From positions 271,985 through 335,984 of the forward strand of contig NZ_JAGDYP010000003.1 of NCBI RefSeq assembly GCF_017565765.1: DNA of 64,000 nucleotides, written 5' to 3'. The notes below the pieces were generated by a model. It was not told the origin of the DNA, ran no database searches, and was given only the letters and a program-made list of their open reading frames with translations. Source of the stretch: Capnocytophaga bilenii. GTDB lineage: Bacteria > Bacteroidota > Bacteroidia > Flavobacteriales > Flavobacteriaceae. Of the stretch, positions 1 to 7,263 are shown piece by piece; position 1 is the stretch's first letter, and every line of letters starts with the position of its first letter. The position numbers were made by a program, and so were the translations under genes.

Positions 1-804
1 TAAAACACCCCCTCCAAAACGAGGGTTAATTTCCATAAAGAAAAGTTCTTTTTCCTCATTTTCCAATATTTGTAACGTAATAGCCCCTATTAAATTTGTT
101 TTTAGAATAACTTCTTTAGCAAAAGCTTCTATATTTTCATTCTTTATAGTAATTGATTTTATTGACTCTCCCCCTTGAGTTTCTAACCTCTGTCTTGGCA
201 CTATAGATAATATCTTACCCGTTTTTGGACTTCTGTAAATATCAATAGTATATTCATTACCTTTTATAAATTTCTGTATTAGGTATTTTTCACGATTTAA
301 AAGGTTTAGAAGTTCAGATTCATTATTTAACACTACAATCCCCTTAGAAGCAGAGCCTTCTAAAGGCTTAGCTATTAGGGGATAGATAGATAAATTAGTA
401 TCAGGTACTTTTATATCATTCTTTATACACCATTCATTAGATAATTTTTTATTAAAAAAAATAACACAAGAATCTATGTCAGAAACAGGAATAAAAACAT
501 CCTCCTCTTGCAAAATATTTTTCAAATTAGCTGCTATAATAGTAGCGGGGTCTACAAAAGGTAATAGAATATGAATTTTATATTCCTTGATTACCCTCTT
601 CAAATCATCTAAAATAGATTTATCACTCCATTTACACCCTTTTATTACTGTTCCTACGAAAGCAATAGGGCAATCCTCATTCAGTTCATATGAAAAAATA
701 GAAACTTCAAAACCTAATGTTTTACCAGCCTCTATAAATCTTTCTGCAATAGAAACTCTTTTAGCACCTCCTAAAAAAAGAATATTTATTTTTTTACCAT
801 TCAT
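1..804 (-). CDS. ATP-grasp family ligase, 3' end beyond window edge
   Basis: The reading frame is open for 268 codons from ATG at 804 to the window edge, so the C-terminus is missing. The N-terminus MNGKKINILFLGG followed by AKR resembles the Rossmann-like pre-ATP-grasp domain of CarB-like ligases. The middle holds a lysine-bearing segment (IAKPLEGSASKGIVV) and the visible end has the ATP-grasp metal-binding motif MEINPRFGGG. Such enzymes couple ATP hydrolysis to joining a carboxylate and an amine; the substrate cannot be told here. The gene is AT-rich, like surface-glycan genes, and lies downstream of an aminotransferase relic, so I infer that it is the edge of a second glycan locus continuing to the left. 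Confidence 0.8.
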   Translation of the reverse strand, partial: MNGKKINILFLGGAKRVSIAERFIEAGKTLGFEVSIFSYELNEDCPIAFVGTVIKGCKWSDKSILDDLKRVIKEYKIHILLPFVDPATIIAANLKNILQEEDVFIPVSDIDSCVIFFNKKLSNEWCIKNDIKVPDTNLSIYPLIAKPLEGSASKGIVVLNNESELLNLLNREKYLIQKFIKGNEYTIDIYRSPKTGKILSIVPRQRLETQGGESIKSITIKNENIEAFAKEVILKTNLIGAITLQILENEEKELFFMEINPRFGGGVL

Positions 805-840
805 TTTAATATAGGTTATTATTGATACAATGAGTATTAA

Positions 841-920
841 TTATTATAACTCATATGTATTACTCCGCTTGGGATATTACAACTCTTATTCCTAACTATT
901 CAGTGTTACCAAGGTCAGTC
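841..920 (-). pseudogene. Relic of the 3' end of a LegC-type aminotransferase
   Basis: Read on the minus strand, about 58 bases (917 to 860) align with the last codons of the intact LegC-type gene at 23940-25085 (its bases about 25018-25076). The intact protein ends NAEWLEARVVNIPSGV; the relic reads NTE-stop-LGIRVV, then loses one base and continues NIPSGV. It therefore carries a nonsense change (TGG to TAG) and a one-base deletion. Only the tail survives; cysD begins immediately upstream. Its presence just before the ATP-grasp gene suggests that an aminotransferase and ATP-grasp gene were once neighbours. Confidence 0.65.
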
Positions 921-942
921 TCAAAGATATGAAGCATTTCTT

Positions 943-1842
943 TTAAAAATACCCTCCTTTTTTTCTATCCTCCATAGCCGCTTCTGTTACTTTGTCGTCA
1001 ATACGCGTTTCACCGCGTTCCGAAATGCGCGAAGCCGTAATTTCAGCCACCACTTCTTCCAAGGTAGCAGCATTACTTTCCACTGCTGCCGTACAAGTCA
1101 TATCGCCCACAGTGCGGTAGCGTACGCGTTTGTTTTGTATTACATCGTTTTCATCAATTTGTATATAAGGCGATACCGCTATCAATCGTCCTTCGTGTTC
1201 AATCACATCACGATTATGAGCAAAGTAAATCGAAGGCAAAGCAATCCCCTCTTGTGCTATATAGCTCCACACGTCCAATTCCGTCCAATTCGAAATAGGA
1301 AATACACGCACATTTTCACCTTTCTGAATACGTCCGTTGTAGATATTCCAAAGCTCCGAACGCTGCAATTTAGGATCCCACTGCCCAAACTCATCACGTA
1401 CCGAGAAAAAACGCTCTTTAGCGCGAGCCTTTTCCTCATCGCGGCGAGCACCCCCTATGCAAGCATCAAAGTGAAATTCCTCAATAGTATCCAGCAAAGT
1501 ATGCGTTTGCAACCAGTTGCGCGAAGCAAATTTACCTTTAGGTTCAGTAAGTCCTTTAGCAGCGATAGTATCTTCCACCTTTCGCACGATTAGTTCAGCC
1601 CCCAACTCAGCAGCCAAAGCATCGCGGTAAGCCAAAGCCTCAGGAAAGTTATGCCCCGTATCTATATGCACCAAAGGAAAAGGTATTTTCATCGGAGCAA
1701 AAGCCTTAGCCGCCAAGTGCACCAGCGTAATAGAATCTTTACCACCACTAAACAGCAAGGCAGGGCGTTCAAACTGAGCCGCCACCTCACGCATAACGTA
1801 AATACTTTCAGCCTCCAATTGTCTCAAATGCTCTTTATTCAT
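943..1842 (-). CDS. cysD: Sulfate adenylyltransferase subunit 2 (CysD)
   Basis: The 299-residue protein is full length for CysD, the small PP-loop subunit of ATP sulfurylase that makes adenosine 5'-phosphosulfate from ATP and sulfate. The PP-loop SGGKDS is at residues 32-37 and the family C-terminus ends KKGGYF. CysD normally works with the GTPase CysN, which is usually encoded directly downstream. Here the downstream side is occupied by an aminotransferase relic and an ATP-grasp gene, so no cysN is present in the window. It may lie elsewhere on the chromosome or have been displaced. Upstream is the small DUF6934-partner gene on the same strand, with a 128 bp gap. Confidence 0.95.
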   Translation of the reverse strand: MNKEHLRQLEAESIYVMREVAAQFERPALLFSGGKDSITLVHLAAKAFAPMKIPFPLVHIDTGHNFPEALAYRDALAAELGAELIVRKVEDTIAAKGLTEPKGKFASRNWLQTHTLLDTIEEFHFDACIGGARRDEEKARAKERFFSVRDEFGQWDPKLQRSELWNIYNGRIQKGENVRVFPISNWTELDVWSYIAQEGIALPSIYFAHNRDVIEHEGRLIAVSPYIQIDENDVIQNKRVRYRTVGDMTCTAAVESNAATLEEVVAEITASRISERGETRIDDKVTEAAMEDRKKGGYF

Positions 1843-1941
1843 CTTCTATATCTTCTATATTTTTATGTCTTTGTTTATTATCTCTGCTAAACATTTTTTG
1901 TTTTTTTGCCCCCCGCTGGCGCAAGCTTGCAGCTTGTGCCC

Positions 1942-1962
1942 AATTCAAAATTCACAATTCAC
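1942..1962. repeat. Heptamer array TTCARAA (short copy)
   Basis: Three units of the 7-bp repeat TTCAAAA/TTCACAA lie between cysD and the DUF6934 partner gene. It is preceded by a GCTGGCGCA-like stretch that recurs beside repeats at about 4310 and 34280. Confidence 0.6.
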
Positions 1963-1970
1963 CCGTGCAG

Positions 1971-2192
1971 TTATTTAGCATTAGTAAAAAATTCCTCTGC
2001 TATTTCAGTTTTTGTCAAAGAAGAAGCAACCCCTTCAATGAAGCGCCCTTTACTAAGAGTTTTTTTAGCATCAGCTATTTTTTTTTGAAAAGCCTCACTA
2101 TTTCTAAATCTTTCAAAAGCACCATCTTTAGTTCCAGGAGTCAACTCATAGGTGTCCCAAGTTTCCCATATATCTTGTTCTTTTGTTACCAT
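1971..2192 (-). CDS. Small partner protein of DUF6934 cassette, copy 1
   Basis: A 73-residue protein of unknown function, rich in charged residues and without membrane segments. Its ATG overlaps the stop codon of the upstream DUF6934 gene (2186-2192), so the two are almost certainly translated together. It is homologous to the 65-residue product at 23734-23931: the shared core is FRNSEAF-K-------L---RF-E (here residues about 28-54). The same two-gene order occurs at both places, which makes this a real gene and not a chance frame. It has no recognisable domain; a regulator or antitoxin-like partner would fit its size but is only inference. Confidence 0.75.
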   Translation of the reverse strand: MVTKEQDIWETWDTYELTPGTKDGAFERFRNSEAFQKKIADAKKTLSKGRFIEGVASSLTKTEIAEEFFTNAK

Positions 2193-2638
2193 AGTTCTTT
2201 TGTTTTTCGTTGAATTATAAAAGCCTCATAGTCAGAATTAGAATTAAAGTATTCAAACTCTTCATTTTCCAATTCACCCCAAATAATAAAATCCTCAAGA
2301 GCTTGTGTTAAGTATTTTGTAATGCCTCTTCTGTACAATCTGTTACGTGAGTGAGTACTCCCTTTAGCATATACATAAGCATTAGGATACCTTTCTGTAA
2401 ATAAATAAACCGATTTAACAACAGTTGCTAGTATTTTTTCAGTATCATCATTTGCAGTAACAGCACTATCTTCCCATTCTCCTGTTATAGGATTATTATC
2501 CGCCAAAGTCAAATTAAAAATACCTTCAGCTATTTCTTCATAATGTATAATCTTTTTTATAGCACCATTTTTCCCTTTGCTAATAAAATAAAAAGTACAT
2601 CCATCATCAGGAGCAAATTCATATTGTGGTAGTTCCAT
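2186..2638 (-). CDS. DUF6934 family protein, copy 1
   Basis: A 150-residue cytoplasmic protein matching the Bacteroidota family of unknown function DUF6934: an N-terminal FISKGKNGAIKKII-like segment, a central FNLTLADNNPITG and TANDDTEKILATV, the conserved arginine-rich motif GSTHSRNRLYRRGITKYL at about residues 94-111, and a C-terminal YEAFIIQRK. It is a close paralog of the 149-residue product at 23282-23731, with the central and arginine-rich motifs nearly identical. The family has no known activity. The conserved RNRLYRR block suggests nucleic-acid or phosphate binding, but this is inference. It is followed with overlap by its small partner. Confidence 0.85.
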   Translation of the reverse strand: MELPQYEFAPDDGCTFYFISKGKNGAIKKIIHYEEIAEGIFNLTLADNNPITGEWEDSAVTANDDTEKILATVVKSVYLFTERYPNAYVYAKGSTHSRNRLYRRGITKYLTQALEDFIIWGELENEEFEYFNSNSDYEAFIIQRKTKELW

Positions 2639-2674
2639 ATTAGTTAATTTTTATATCGTTTTTTCCAGCAACCA

Positions 2675-2710
2675 CCAGTCCCACCAGTCCTACCAGTCCT
2701 ACCCGTCCCA
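2675..2710. repeat. Nonamer tandem array CCAGTCCYA x4
   Basis: Four 9-bp units (CCAGTCCCA, CCAGTCCTA, CCAGTCCTA, CCCGTCCCA) stand head to tail in the gap between the DUF6934 gene and the methyltransferase. They run directly into a heptamer array. Confidence 0.85.
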
Positions 2711-2712
2711 CT

Positions 2713-2757
2713 AATTCAAAATTCAGAATTTACAATTCACAATTCAGAATTCACAAT
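2713..2757. repeat. Heptamer array TTCARAA, running into the methyltransferase stop codon
   Basis: About six 7-bp units of the TTCAAAA/TTCAGAA/TTCACAA type. The stop codon (2737-2739) and last codons of the methyltransferase gene lie inside the array. Confidence 0.85.
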
Positions 2758-3843
2758 CGCCACCTCAAAAAGCGTATGGCTATTGCCACTACCCAAATTG
2801 TCGTAAATAGCAACCACCTCCAGTCCAGCACGTTTCACACATTCTATCATATCAGCCGAGTAGTACATCTTGCTGTTACCATTAGCCATAGCCGTAAAGT
2901 ACAAACTAATTTGCGTCAAGCAGTAAGCACCCGTTTCGTGTTCTTGTCTATCCCAATAAGCCTCCAAAATATACAACCGAGTCGAAGCATCCATCACCTT
3001 AGCCACAGCCTTTAGTATCCGTACCACCTCATCAGGCGAGAAGCAATCCAAAAACTGACTCATCCATATCACATCGTGCCCCGTAGGCAACACCGGCGCT
3101 TCAGCTAGCAAATTACAAGCAAATCCCTCTATCCGTTCAGCACCCAGCTGTCCGTCAATATGCTTGCGCATCAACCCCAACTGACCAGGCAAGTCCACAA
3201 TCGTAACATTCACATCCGCATTCTCAGCCACCACCTTCAGAGCAAACCTACCCGTATTGCCCCCCACGTCCAATAATTTGCGTACAGGTGTTTTAAAAAT
3301 AATCCCCAAGGCATCTGCAAACGAATAGTCAGAGTAATAATGGTCAAAAGCAAACCATTTTTCCTGTGCCTCTTTAGGAAGTTGCGACAACCCCTCGTAG
3401 ATAGTCGCCCAATTGCCAAAAACCTTCAGTCCAGCAGGCTTACCAGTGCGAAGCGCCTCCTCCAAATGAAACATCCCCTCATAACACACCGATTGTACAA
3501 AGTCCATATTCACACGCGTAGTCCTATCGCACAACAAATACCAACCCGTTTTTGTAAGGTGAAACGTGTCATCCTCCTTCACCATTACCGTCCCTATCGA
3601 AAGCGAAGCCTCTAAAAGCACCTGCACCGCATAAGGCGACAGCCCCGTAACATTTGCTATTTCAGCCTGCGAAAGTCCTAGCGGAGCGTTGTACAGCACC
3701 TCCAAAATGCCCAACTTTACCATCAAGTGCGACACCTGAAAAGCAATAGGAGCAAAGGCAATCTCTTGAGCCAAGCGTTGTGCTTGCAATGCAGTTTTCG
3801 TTTCGGTAGTATATTGTTTATCCAAATCAGGAGTTAAGTTCAT
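2737..3843 (-). CDS. SAM-dependent methyltransferase with winged-helix dimerisation domain (O-methyltransferase type)
   Basis: A 368-residue protein. Residues about 20-100 form a winged-helix dimerisation domain (QAQRLAQEIAFAPIAFQVS, then LSQAEIANVTGLSPYAVQVL); the catalytic domain has the SAM-binding glycine motif LDVGGNTGRF at 191-200. This architecture is that of small-molecule O-methyltransferases of the hydroxyneurosporene/COMT type. The frame is open 38 codons further upstream, but the -7 box TATCTTTG at 3870-3877 lies inside that extension, so ATG at 3843 is chosen. The last five residues VNSEL and the stop come from the heptamer repeat. The substrate is unknown; related genes occur in flexirubin-type pigment clusters, but no other such gene is adjacent. 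Confidence 0.85.
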   Translation of the reverse strand: MNLTPDLDKQYTTETKTALQAQRLAQEIAFAPIAFQVSHLMVKLGILEVLYNAPLGLSQAEIANVTGLSPYAVQVLLEASLSIGTVMVKEDDTFHLTKTGWYLLCDRTTRVNMDFVQSVCYEGMFHLEEALRTGKPAGLKVFGNWATIYEGLSQLPKEAQEKWFAFDHYYSDYSFADALGIIFKTPVRKLLDVGGNTGRFALKVVAENADVNVTIVDLPGQLGLMRKHIDGQLGAERIEGFACNLLAEAPVLPTGHDVIWMSQFLDCFSPDEVVRILKAVAKVMDASTRLYILEAYWDRQEHETGAYCLTQISLYFTAMANGNSKMYYSADMIECVKRAGLEVVAIYDNLGSGNSHTLFEVAIVNSEL

Positions 3844-3869
3844 AAACCACAAATCACTAATATCAGCTG

Positions 3870-3877
3870 CAAAGATA
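3870..3877 (-). promoter_or_regulatory. -7 box of the methyltransferase gene
   Basis: TATCTTTG on the minus strand, about 27 bases before the ATG at 3843. No clear TTTG was found 19 bases further up. It decides against the longer upstream start. Confidence 0.65.
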
Positions 3878-3952
3878 CGAAATAATTTTAAATTACGAAT
3901 TTTGAATTGCGAAAATTCACACCCCACCAATTCCACCCATAGTATATTTTCG

Positions 3953-4073
3953 CACACACTTTGGCAAACTTTAAGAGTTTGTCAAAGTTTTTCTACCCCA
4001 CAATTCAAAATTCAGAATTCAAAAGTACATTTTCGCACACACTTTGGCAAACTTTCAGAGTTTGACAAAGTTA
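3953..4073. repeat. Two copies of palindromic repeat P1
   Basis: Copies at 3953-3988 and 4035-4073 share CACACACTTTGGCAAACTTT then AGAGTTTG-CAAAGT. The arms ACTTTG-CAAACT and AGTTTG-CAAAGT pair into a hairpin of about 13 bp. Both copies are preceded by TATATTTTCG or TACATTTTCG. Further copies lie at 34085-34121 and 34431-34468. A heptamer array (4002-4024) separates the two copies. Confidence 0.85.
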
Positions 4074-4111
4074 ATTACTCTGATAATCAATCGCTTTTAT
4101 TCACATTGTAG

Positions 4112-4131
4112 GGGCGATTGGCAAATCGCCC
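4112..4131. repeat. Palindromic repeat P2
   Basis: GGGCGATT-GGC-AAATCGCCC-like inverted repeat, followed by TCAC-AAACAAAAC and a CTTTTCGGACAG stretch. The same composite order recurs at 34177-34196 and 34334-34353. Confidence 0.85.
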
Positions 4132-4202
4132 TCACGAAACAAAACTTTTCGGACAGGCTCTTTTTCTACCCCCTAATTCAAAATTCTTCTCCGTACCCTC
4201 CC

Positions 4203-4235
4203 AATTCAAAATTCAGAATTCAGAATTCAAAATTG
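4203..4235. repeat. Heptamer array TTCARAA
   Basis: Four to five 7-bp units (TTCAAAA, TTCAGAA, TTCAGAA, TTCAAAA); a shorter piece is at 4175-4187. Confidence 0.85.
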
Positions 4236-4238
4236 TTC

Positions 4239-4282
4239 CCCAGCGAACCTTGAGCGAAGGATGAGCGAAGGATCACCGAAGG
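4239..4282. repeat. 11-mer array WTSAGCGAAGG
   Basis: Units TTGAGCGAAGG (4250-4260), ATGAGCGAAGG (4261-4271) and ATCACCGAAGG (4272-4282), preceded by a decayed unit. A GTCGGCAAGG tail follows at about 4340, as in the arrays at 32720 and 52688. Confidence 0.85.
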
Positions 4283-4383
4283 ATAAAAGCCCGTGCGGCT
4301 CGCACAGAGCTGGCGCAGCCGAGTATGTGACGAAGGAATGTCGGCAAGGATAACCTCTCACAATTTAAAAAAATAAAGAAAAA

Positions 4384-4415
4384 TTTGGCAGATATTATTT
4401 TATTTCGTACCTTTG
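4384..4415 (+). promoter_or_regulatory. Promoter of the CBS-phoH operon
   Basis: TTTG at 4384-4387, 20 bases, TACCTTTG at 4408-4415: a full Bacteroidota -33/-7 pair 31 bases before the ATG. Confidence 0.8.
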
Positions 4416-4446
4416 TAGTGTAAAAAATCAAAATAAATAAATCATT

Positions 4447-4863
4447 ATGAAACAACGAGTACCAGTATCACAGATTATGAGTAAAGACCTAGTCGTTCTT
4501 ACTCCCACACAGTCACTTTACGAAGCCGAACGCCTATTCAAAAAGCACAATATTCGCCATATACCCGTAGTTGAAGGCGATAAGCTCATCGGTATCGTAA
4601 GCTATTCCGACTTGTTGCGCATCAGCTTCGCTGATATGACCGATGGCGAAGAAGAAGTAACCTCAGTAGTGTACGATATGTACACCATACCCCAGATAAT
4701 GGCAAAAAGCCCCCTAACGGTTGATGCCAATACCTCTATCAAAGAAGTAGCCGAGATATTATCACAACAAAGTTTCCACTCCATACCCGTAGTTGAAAAC
4801 GGCAAATTAGTAGGGCTCGTTACCACTACCGATTTGGTGAAATACCTCCTCGAACAGTATTAA
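4447..4863 (+). CDS. Tandem CBS-domain protein
   Basis: A 138-residue soluble protein made only of two CBS domains (about residues 8-62 and 78-135). Typical CBS strand-helix motifs are seen twice: IMSKDLVVLTPTQSLYEAE / IRHIPVVEGDKLIGIVSYSD and IMAKSPLTVDANTS / FHSIPVVENGKLVGLVTTTD. CBS pairs bind adenine nucleotides and sense energy state; with no attached effector domain the partner is unknown. It is first in a two-gene unit with phoH (10 bp gap), driven by the promoter at 4384-4415. Confidence 0.9.
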   Translation: MKQRVPVSQIMSKDLVVLTPTQSLYEAERLFKKHNIRHIPVVEGDKLIGIVSYSDLLRISFADMTDGEEEVTSVVYDMYTIPQIMAKSPLTVDANTSIKEVAEILSQQSFHSIPVVENGKLVGLVTTTDLVKYLLEQY

Positions 4864-4873
4864 TAAACAACGA

Positions 4874-5833
4874 ATGAACGATTCAACAAACGAATTAACA
4901 TTAGAACTCACCGAAGTATCCCCTCAGTTGCTCTTCGGCGAAGACGAAAGCAATATCAAGCATCTCCGCAACTTATTTCCCAAAGTGAAAATAGTAGCAC
5001 GAGGCAACAAGCTCATCGCCTTCGCCGATGCGCTGCAACTCAATGATTTTGAAAAACAAATCAAAAAACTTATTGCCTATGCCAATAAGTACAACCAGCT
5101 AACCCCCCATATCATCGATCGTATCTTTGAAGATGAAGCCGCTCCCGATAAGGCAATCATTGCCAAAAGCGACATTATCGTACACGGCAATAATGGCAAA
5201 ATTATCAAGCCACAAACCAAAAACCAGCAAGAACTCGTCAAGCTGATGCAAACCAACGATATGGTCTTTGCCGTAGGACCTGCTGGTACAGGGAAAACTT
5301 ACGTAGGGGTAGCCTTAGCCGTAAAAGCGCTCAAAGAAAAGCAAGTGCGCCGTATTATCCTTACGCGCCCTGCCGTAGAAGCAGGCGAAAATTTAGGCTT
5401 CCTACCCGGTGATCTTAAAGAAAAGTTAGATCCTTATATGCAGCCCCTCTACGATGCCCTACGCGATATGATACCCCCCGAAAAGCTAAATGCTTTTATC
5501 GAAGCAGGGATTATTGAAATCGCACCTTTGGCTTTTATGCGCGGACGTACCTTAGACAATGCCTTTGTCATACTCGATGAAGCTCAAAACACCACACACG
5601 CACAAATGAAAATGTTCCTTACACGTATGGGGTGCAATGCCAAATTTATGATTACTGGCGACCCTGGTCAAATCGACCTGCCTCGTAAAGTATCCTCCGG
5701 ACTAAAAGAAGCGATGCTCATACTCCAGAACGTAAAAGGCATCGCTTTCCTCCATCTAAACGATACCGATGTGGTGCGACATCCCTTAGTGCGACATATT
5801 ATTGAAGCGTATAAAACCGCTGAAAATGAGTAA
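4874..5833 (+). CDS. phoH: PhoH family P-loop ATPase
   Basis: 319 residues, full length for the cytoplasmic PhoH/YbeZ family. An N-terminal KH-like region is followed by Walker A GPAGTGKT (135-142) and Walker B VILDEAQNT (232-240, DEAQ at 235-238). YbeZ-type proteins act with the RNase YbeY in rRNA and ribosome quality control in other bacteria; that role here is inferred from the family. It is probably cotranscribed with the CBS gene. The next gene, ugd, has its own promoter. Confidence 0.93.
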   Translation: MNDSTNELTLELTEVSPQLLFGEDESNIKHLRNLFPKVKIVARGNKLIAFADALQLNDFEKQIKKLIAYANKYNQLTPHIIDRIFEDEAAPDKAIIAKSDIIVHGNNGKIIKPQTKNQQELVKLMQTNDMVFAVGPAGTGKTYVGVALAVKALKEKQVRRIILTRPAVEAGENLGFLPGDLKEKLDPYMQPLYDALRDMIPPEKLNAFIEAGIIEIAPLAFMRGRTLDNAFVILDEAQNTTHAQMKMFLTRMGCNAKFMITGDPGQIDLPRKVSSGLKEAMLILQNVKGIAFLHLNDTDVVRHPLVRHIIEAYKTAENE

Positions 5834-5876
5834 TTGTGCGTAAAGTGTAAAAATTGTTGTTAAATACATTTTTTAT

Positions 5877-5907
5877 TTTGGTAGTTGCAAAAATGTTTGT
5901 ACATTTG
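5877..5907 (+). promoter_or_regulatory. Promoter of the glycan locus (ugd)
   Basis: TTTG at 5877-5880, 19 bases, TACATTTG at 5900-5907; ATG follows at 5934. This is the first strong promoter upstream of the same-strand glycan genes. Confidence 0.85.
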
Positions 5908-5933
5908 CAGCGAAATTGTAAATAGAGATTACG

Positions 5934-7253
5934 ATGAAAATAGCAGTTATAGGCACAGGTTATGTGGGTTTAGTATCGGGTACTTGCTTTGCCGAGATGG
6001 GCAACAAAGTAACTTGCGTAGATATAAATGCCGAGAAAATAGAAAAACTCAAGCAAGGTATTATTCCTATCTACGAACCTGGTTTAGAAGAAATGGTACT
6101 GAGCAATGTAGCTCATAAAAACCTATTTTTCACTACTAATATAGCTGAGGCTATCAAAGAGGCTGAAGTGGCTTTTATAGCCGTAGGTACCCCTATGGGC
6201 GATGATGGTTCAGCCGATTTGCAATATGTTCTATCTGTAGCTCAGTCTATAGGCGAAACTATGCAGGGCGAACTTATAGTAGTTGATAAATCAACCGTAC
6301 CTGTTGGAACTGCCGATAAAGTACGTGCTACTGTGCAAACTGCTTTAGATAAACGCGGGGTAAGTTACCCTTTTCACGTGGTGTCCAACCCCGAGTTCTT
6401 AAAAGAAGGAAAAGCCATTGAGGACTTTATGAAACCCGATAGGGTCGTAATAGGTGCTGATAATGAGCAAGCCCTCAAAAAAATGAAAGAGCTTTATAGT
6501 CCGTTTTATATGCAAAATGAACGAATGATAACAATGGATATTCGTTCAGCCGAGATGACTAAATACGCTGCCAATACAATGCTGGCTACCAAAATATCGT
6601 TTATGAACGAGATAGCCAATATCTGTGAGCGTGTAGGCGCTGATGTAAACAAAGTGCGTATCGGGATAGGCTCTGATAGCCGCATTGGCTATAGTTTTAT
6701 TTACCCCGGCTGCGGTTATGGAGGGTCGTGTTTTCCAAAAGATGTGTTAGCACTCAAAAAATTAGCAGAAGAAGTCAATTATAAGGCAGAATTGATAGAG
6801 TCCGTAGATAATGTAAATAACCGTCAGAAATACGTAATAGCACAAAAGGTAATTAAGAAATACGGCGAAGACCTTACAGGTAAAACATTTGCAGTTTGGG
6901 GCTTGTCGTTCAAACCCGAAACTGACGATATGCGCGAGGCACCTGCTATCTACATTATTAAAGAATTGGTAAAGAGAGGTGCTAAGGTACAAGCATACGA
7001 CCCTAAGGCAGTACACGAAGCGAAAGTATGCTACCTAAAAGGTATAGAGGTTACCTATGTAGACAGCAAATACGATGCTTTGAAAGGGGCAGATGCCTTG
7101 TTGTTGCTTACTGAATGGAAAGAGTTCCGCGTTCCCGACTTTGAAGAAATTGCCAAGTTACTAAAAGAAAAAGTAATCTTTGACGGACGCAATCAGTACA
7201 ACGCTTTCAACTTGCCTCAAAAAGGCTGGGAATATATCCAAATAGGAGTATAG
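5934..7253 (+). CDS. ugd: UDP-glucose 6-dehydrogenase
   Basis: 439 residues. The NAD-binding glycine motif GTGYVG is at 7-12 and the catalytic cysteine is Cys266 in GCGYGGSCFPKD. The enzyme oxidises UDP-glucose twice to UDP-glucuronate using NAD+. It opens the glycan locus; the UDP-glucuronate 4-epimerase two genes downstream would use its product. Length and all three domains (NAD-binding, linker, UDP-binding) are normal for the family. The gap to the next gene is 10 bp, so the two are probably one transcript. Confidence 0.96.
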   Translation: MKIAVIGTGYVGLVSGTCFAEMGNKVTCVDINAEKIEKLKQGIIPIYEPGLEEMVLSNVAHKNLFFTTNIAEAIKEAEVAFIAVGTPMGDDGSADLQYVLSVAQSIGETMQGELIVVDKSTVPVGTADKVRATVQTALDKRGVSYPFHVVSNPEFLKEGKAIEDFMKPDRVVIGADNEQALKKMKELYSPFYMQNERMITMDIRSAEMTKYAANTMLATKISFMNEIANICERVGADVNKVRIGIGSDSRIGYSFIYPGCGYGGSCFPKDVLALKKLAEEVNYKAELIESVDNVNNRQKYVIAQKVIKKYGEDLTGKTFAVWGLSFKPETDDMREAPAIYIIKELVKRGAKVQAYDPKAVHEAKVCYLKGIEVTYVDSKYDALKGADALLLLTEWKEFRVPDFEEIAKLLKEKVIFDGRNQYNAFNLPQKGWEYIQIGV

Positions 7254-7263
7254 AAATAGAGAT

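Larger units (their letters stand above)
3844..4446. other. Repeat-rich intergenic region between methyltransferase and CBS gene
   Basis: No convincing gene in this 603 bp gap. It contains, left to right: the methyltransferase -7 box, heptamer-like DNA (about 3888-3918), P1 palindromes, a P2 palindrome, more heptamers (4175-4187, 4203-4235), an 11-mer array, a GCTGGCGCA-GCCGAGTATGTG stretch (about 4309-4330) and the CBS promoter. Short open frames here are formed only by repeats. Confidence 0.8.

Noticed and set aside
587..814. Plus-strand open frame of 75 codons
   Set aside because: It is the antisense shadow of the ATP-grasp gene, which has family motifs on the minus strand.
3844..3957. 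Upstream extension of the methyltransferase (38 residues)
   Set aside because: The extension contains the -7 box and repeat DNA; homologous proteins begin near the chosen ATG.
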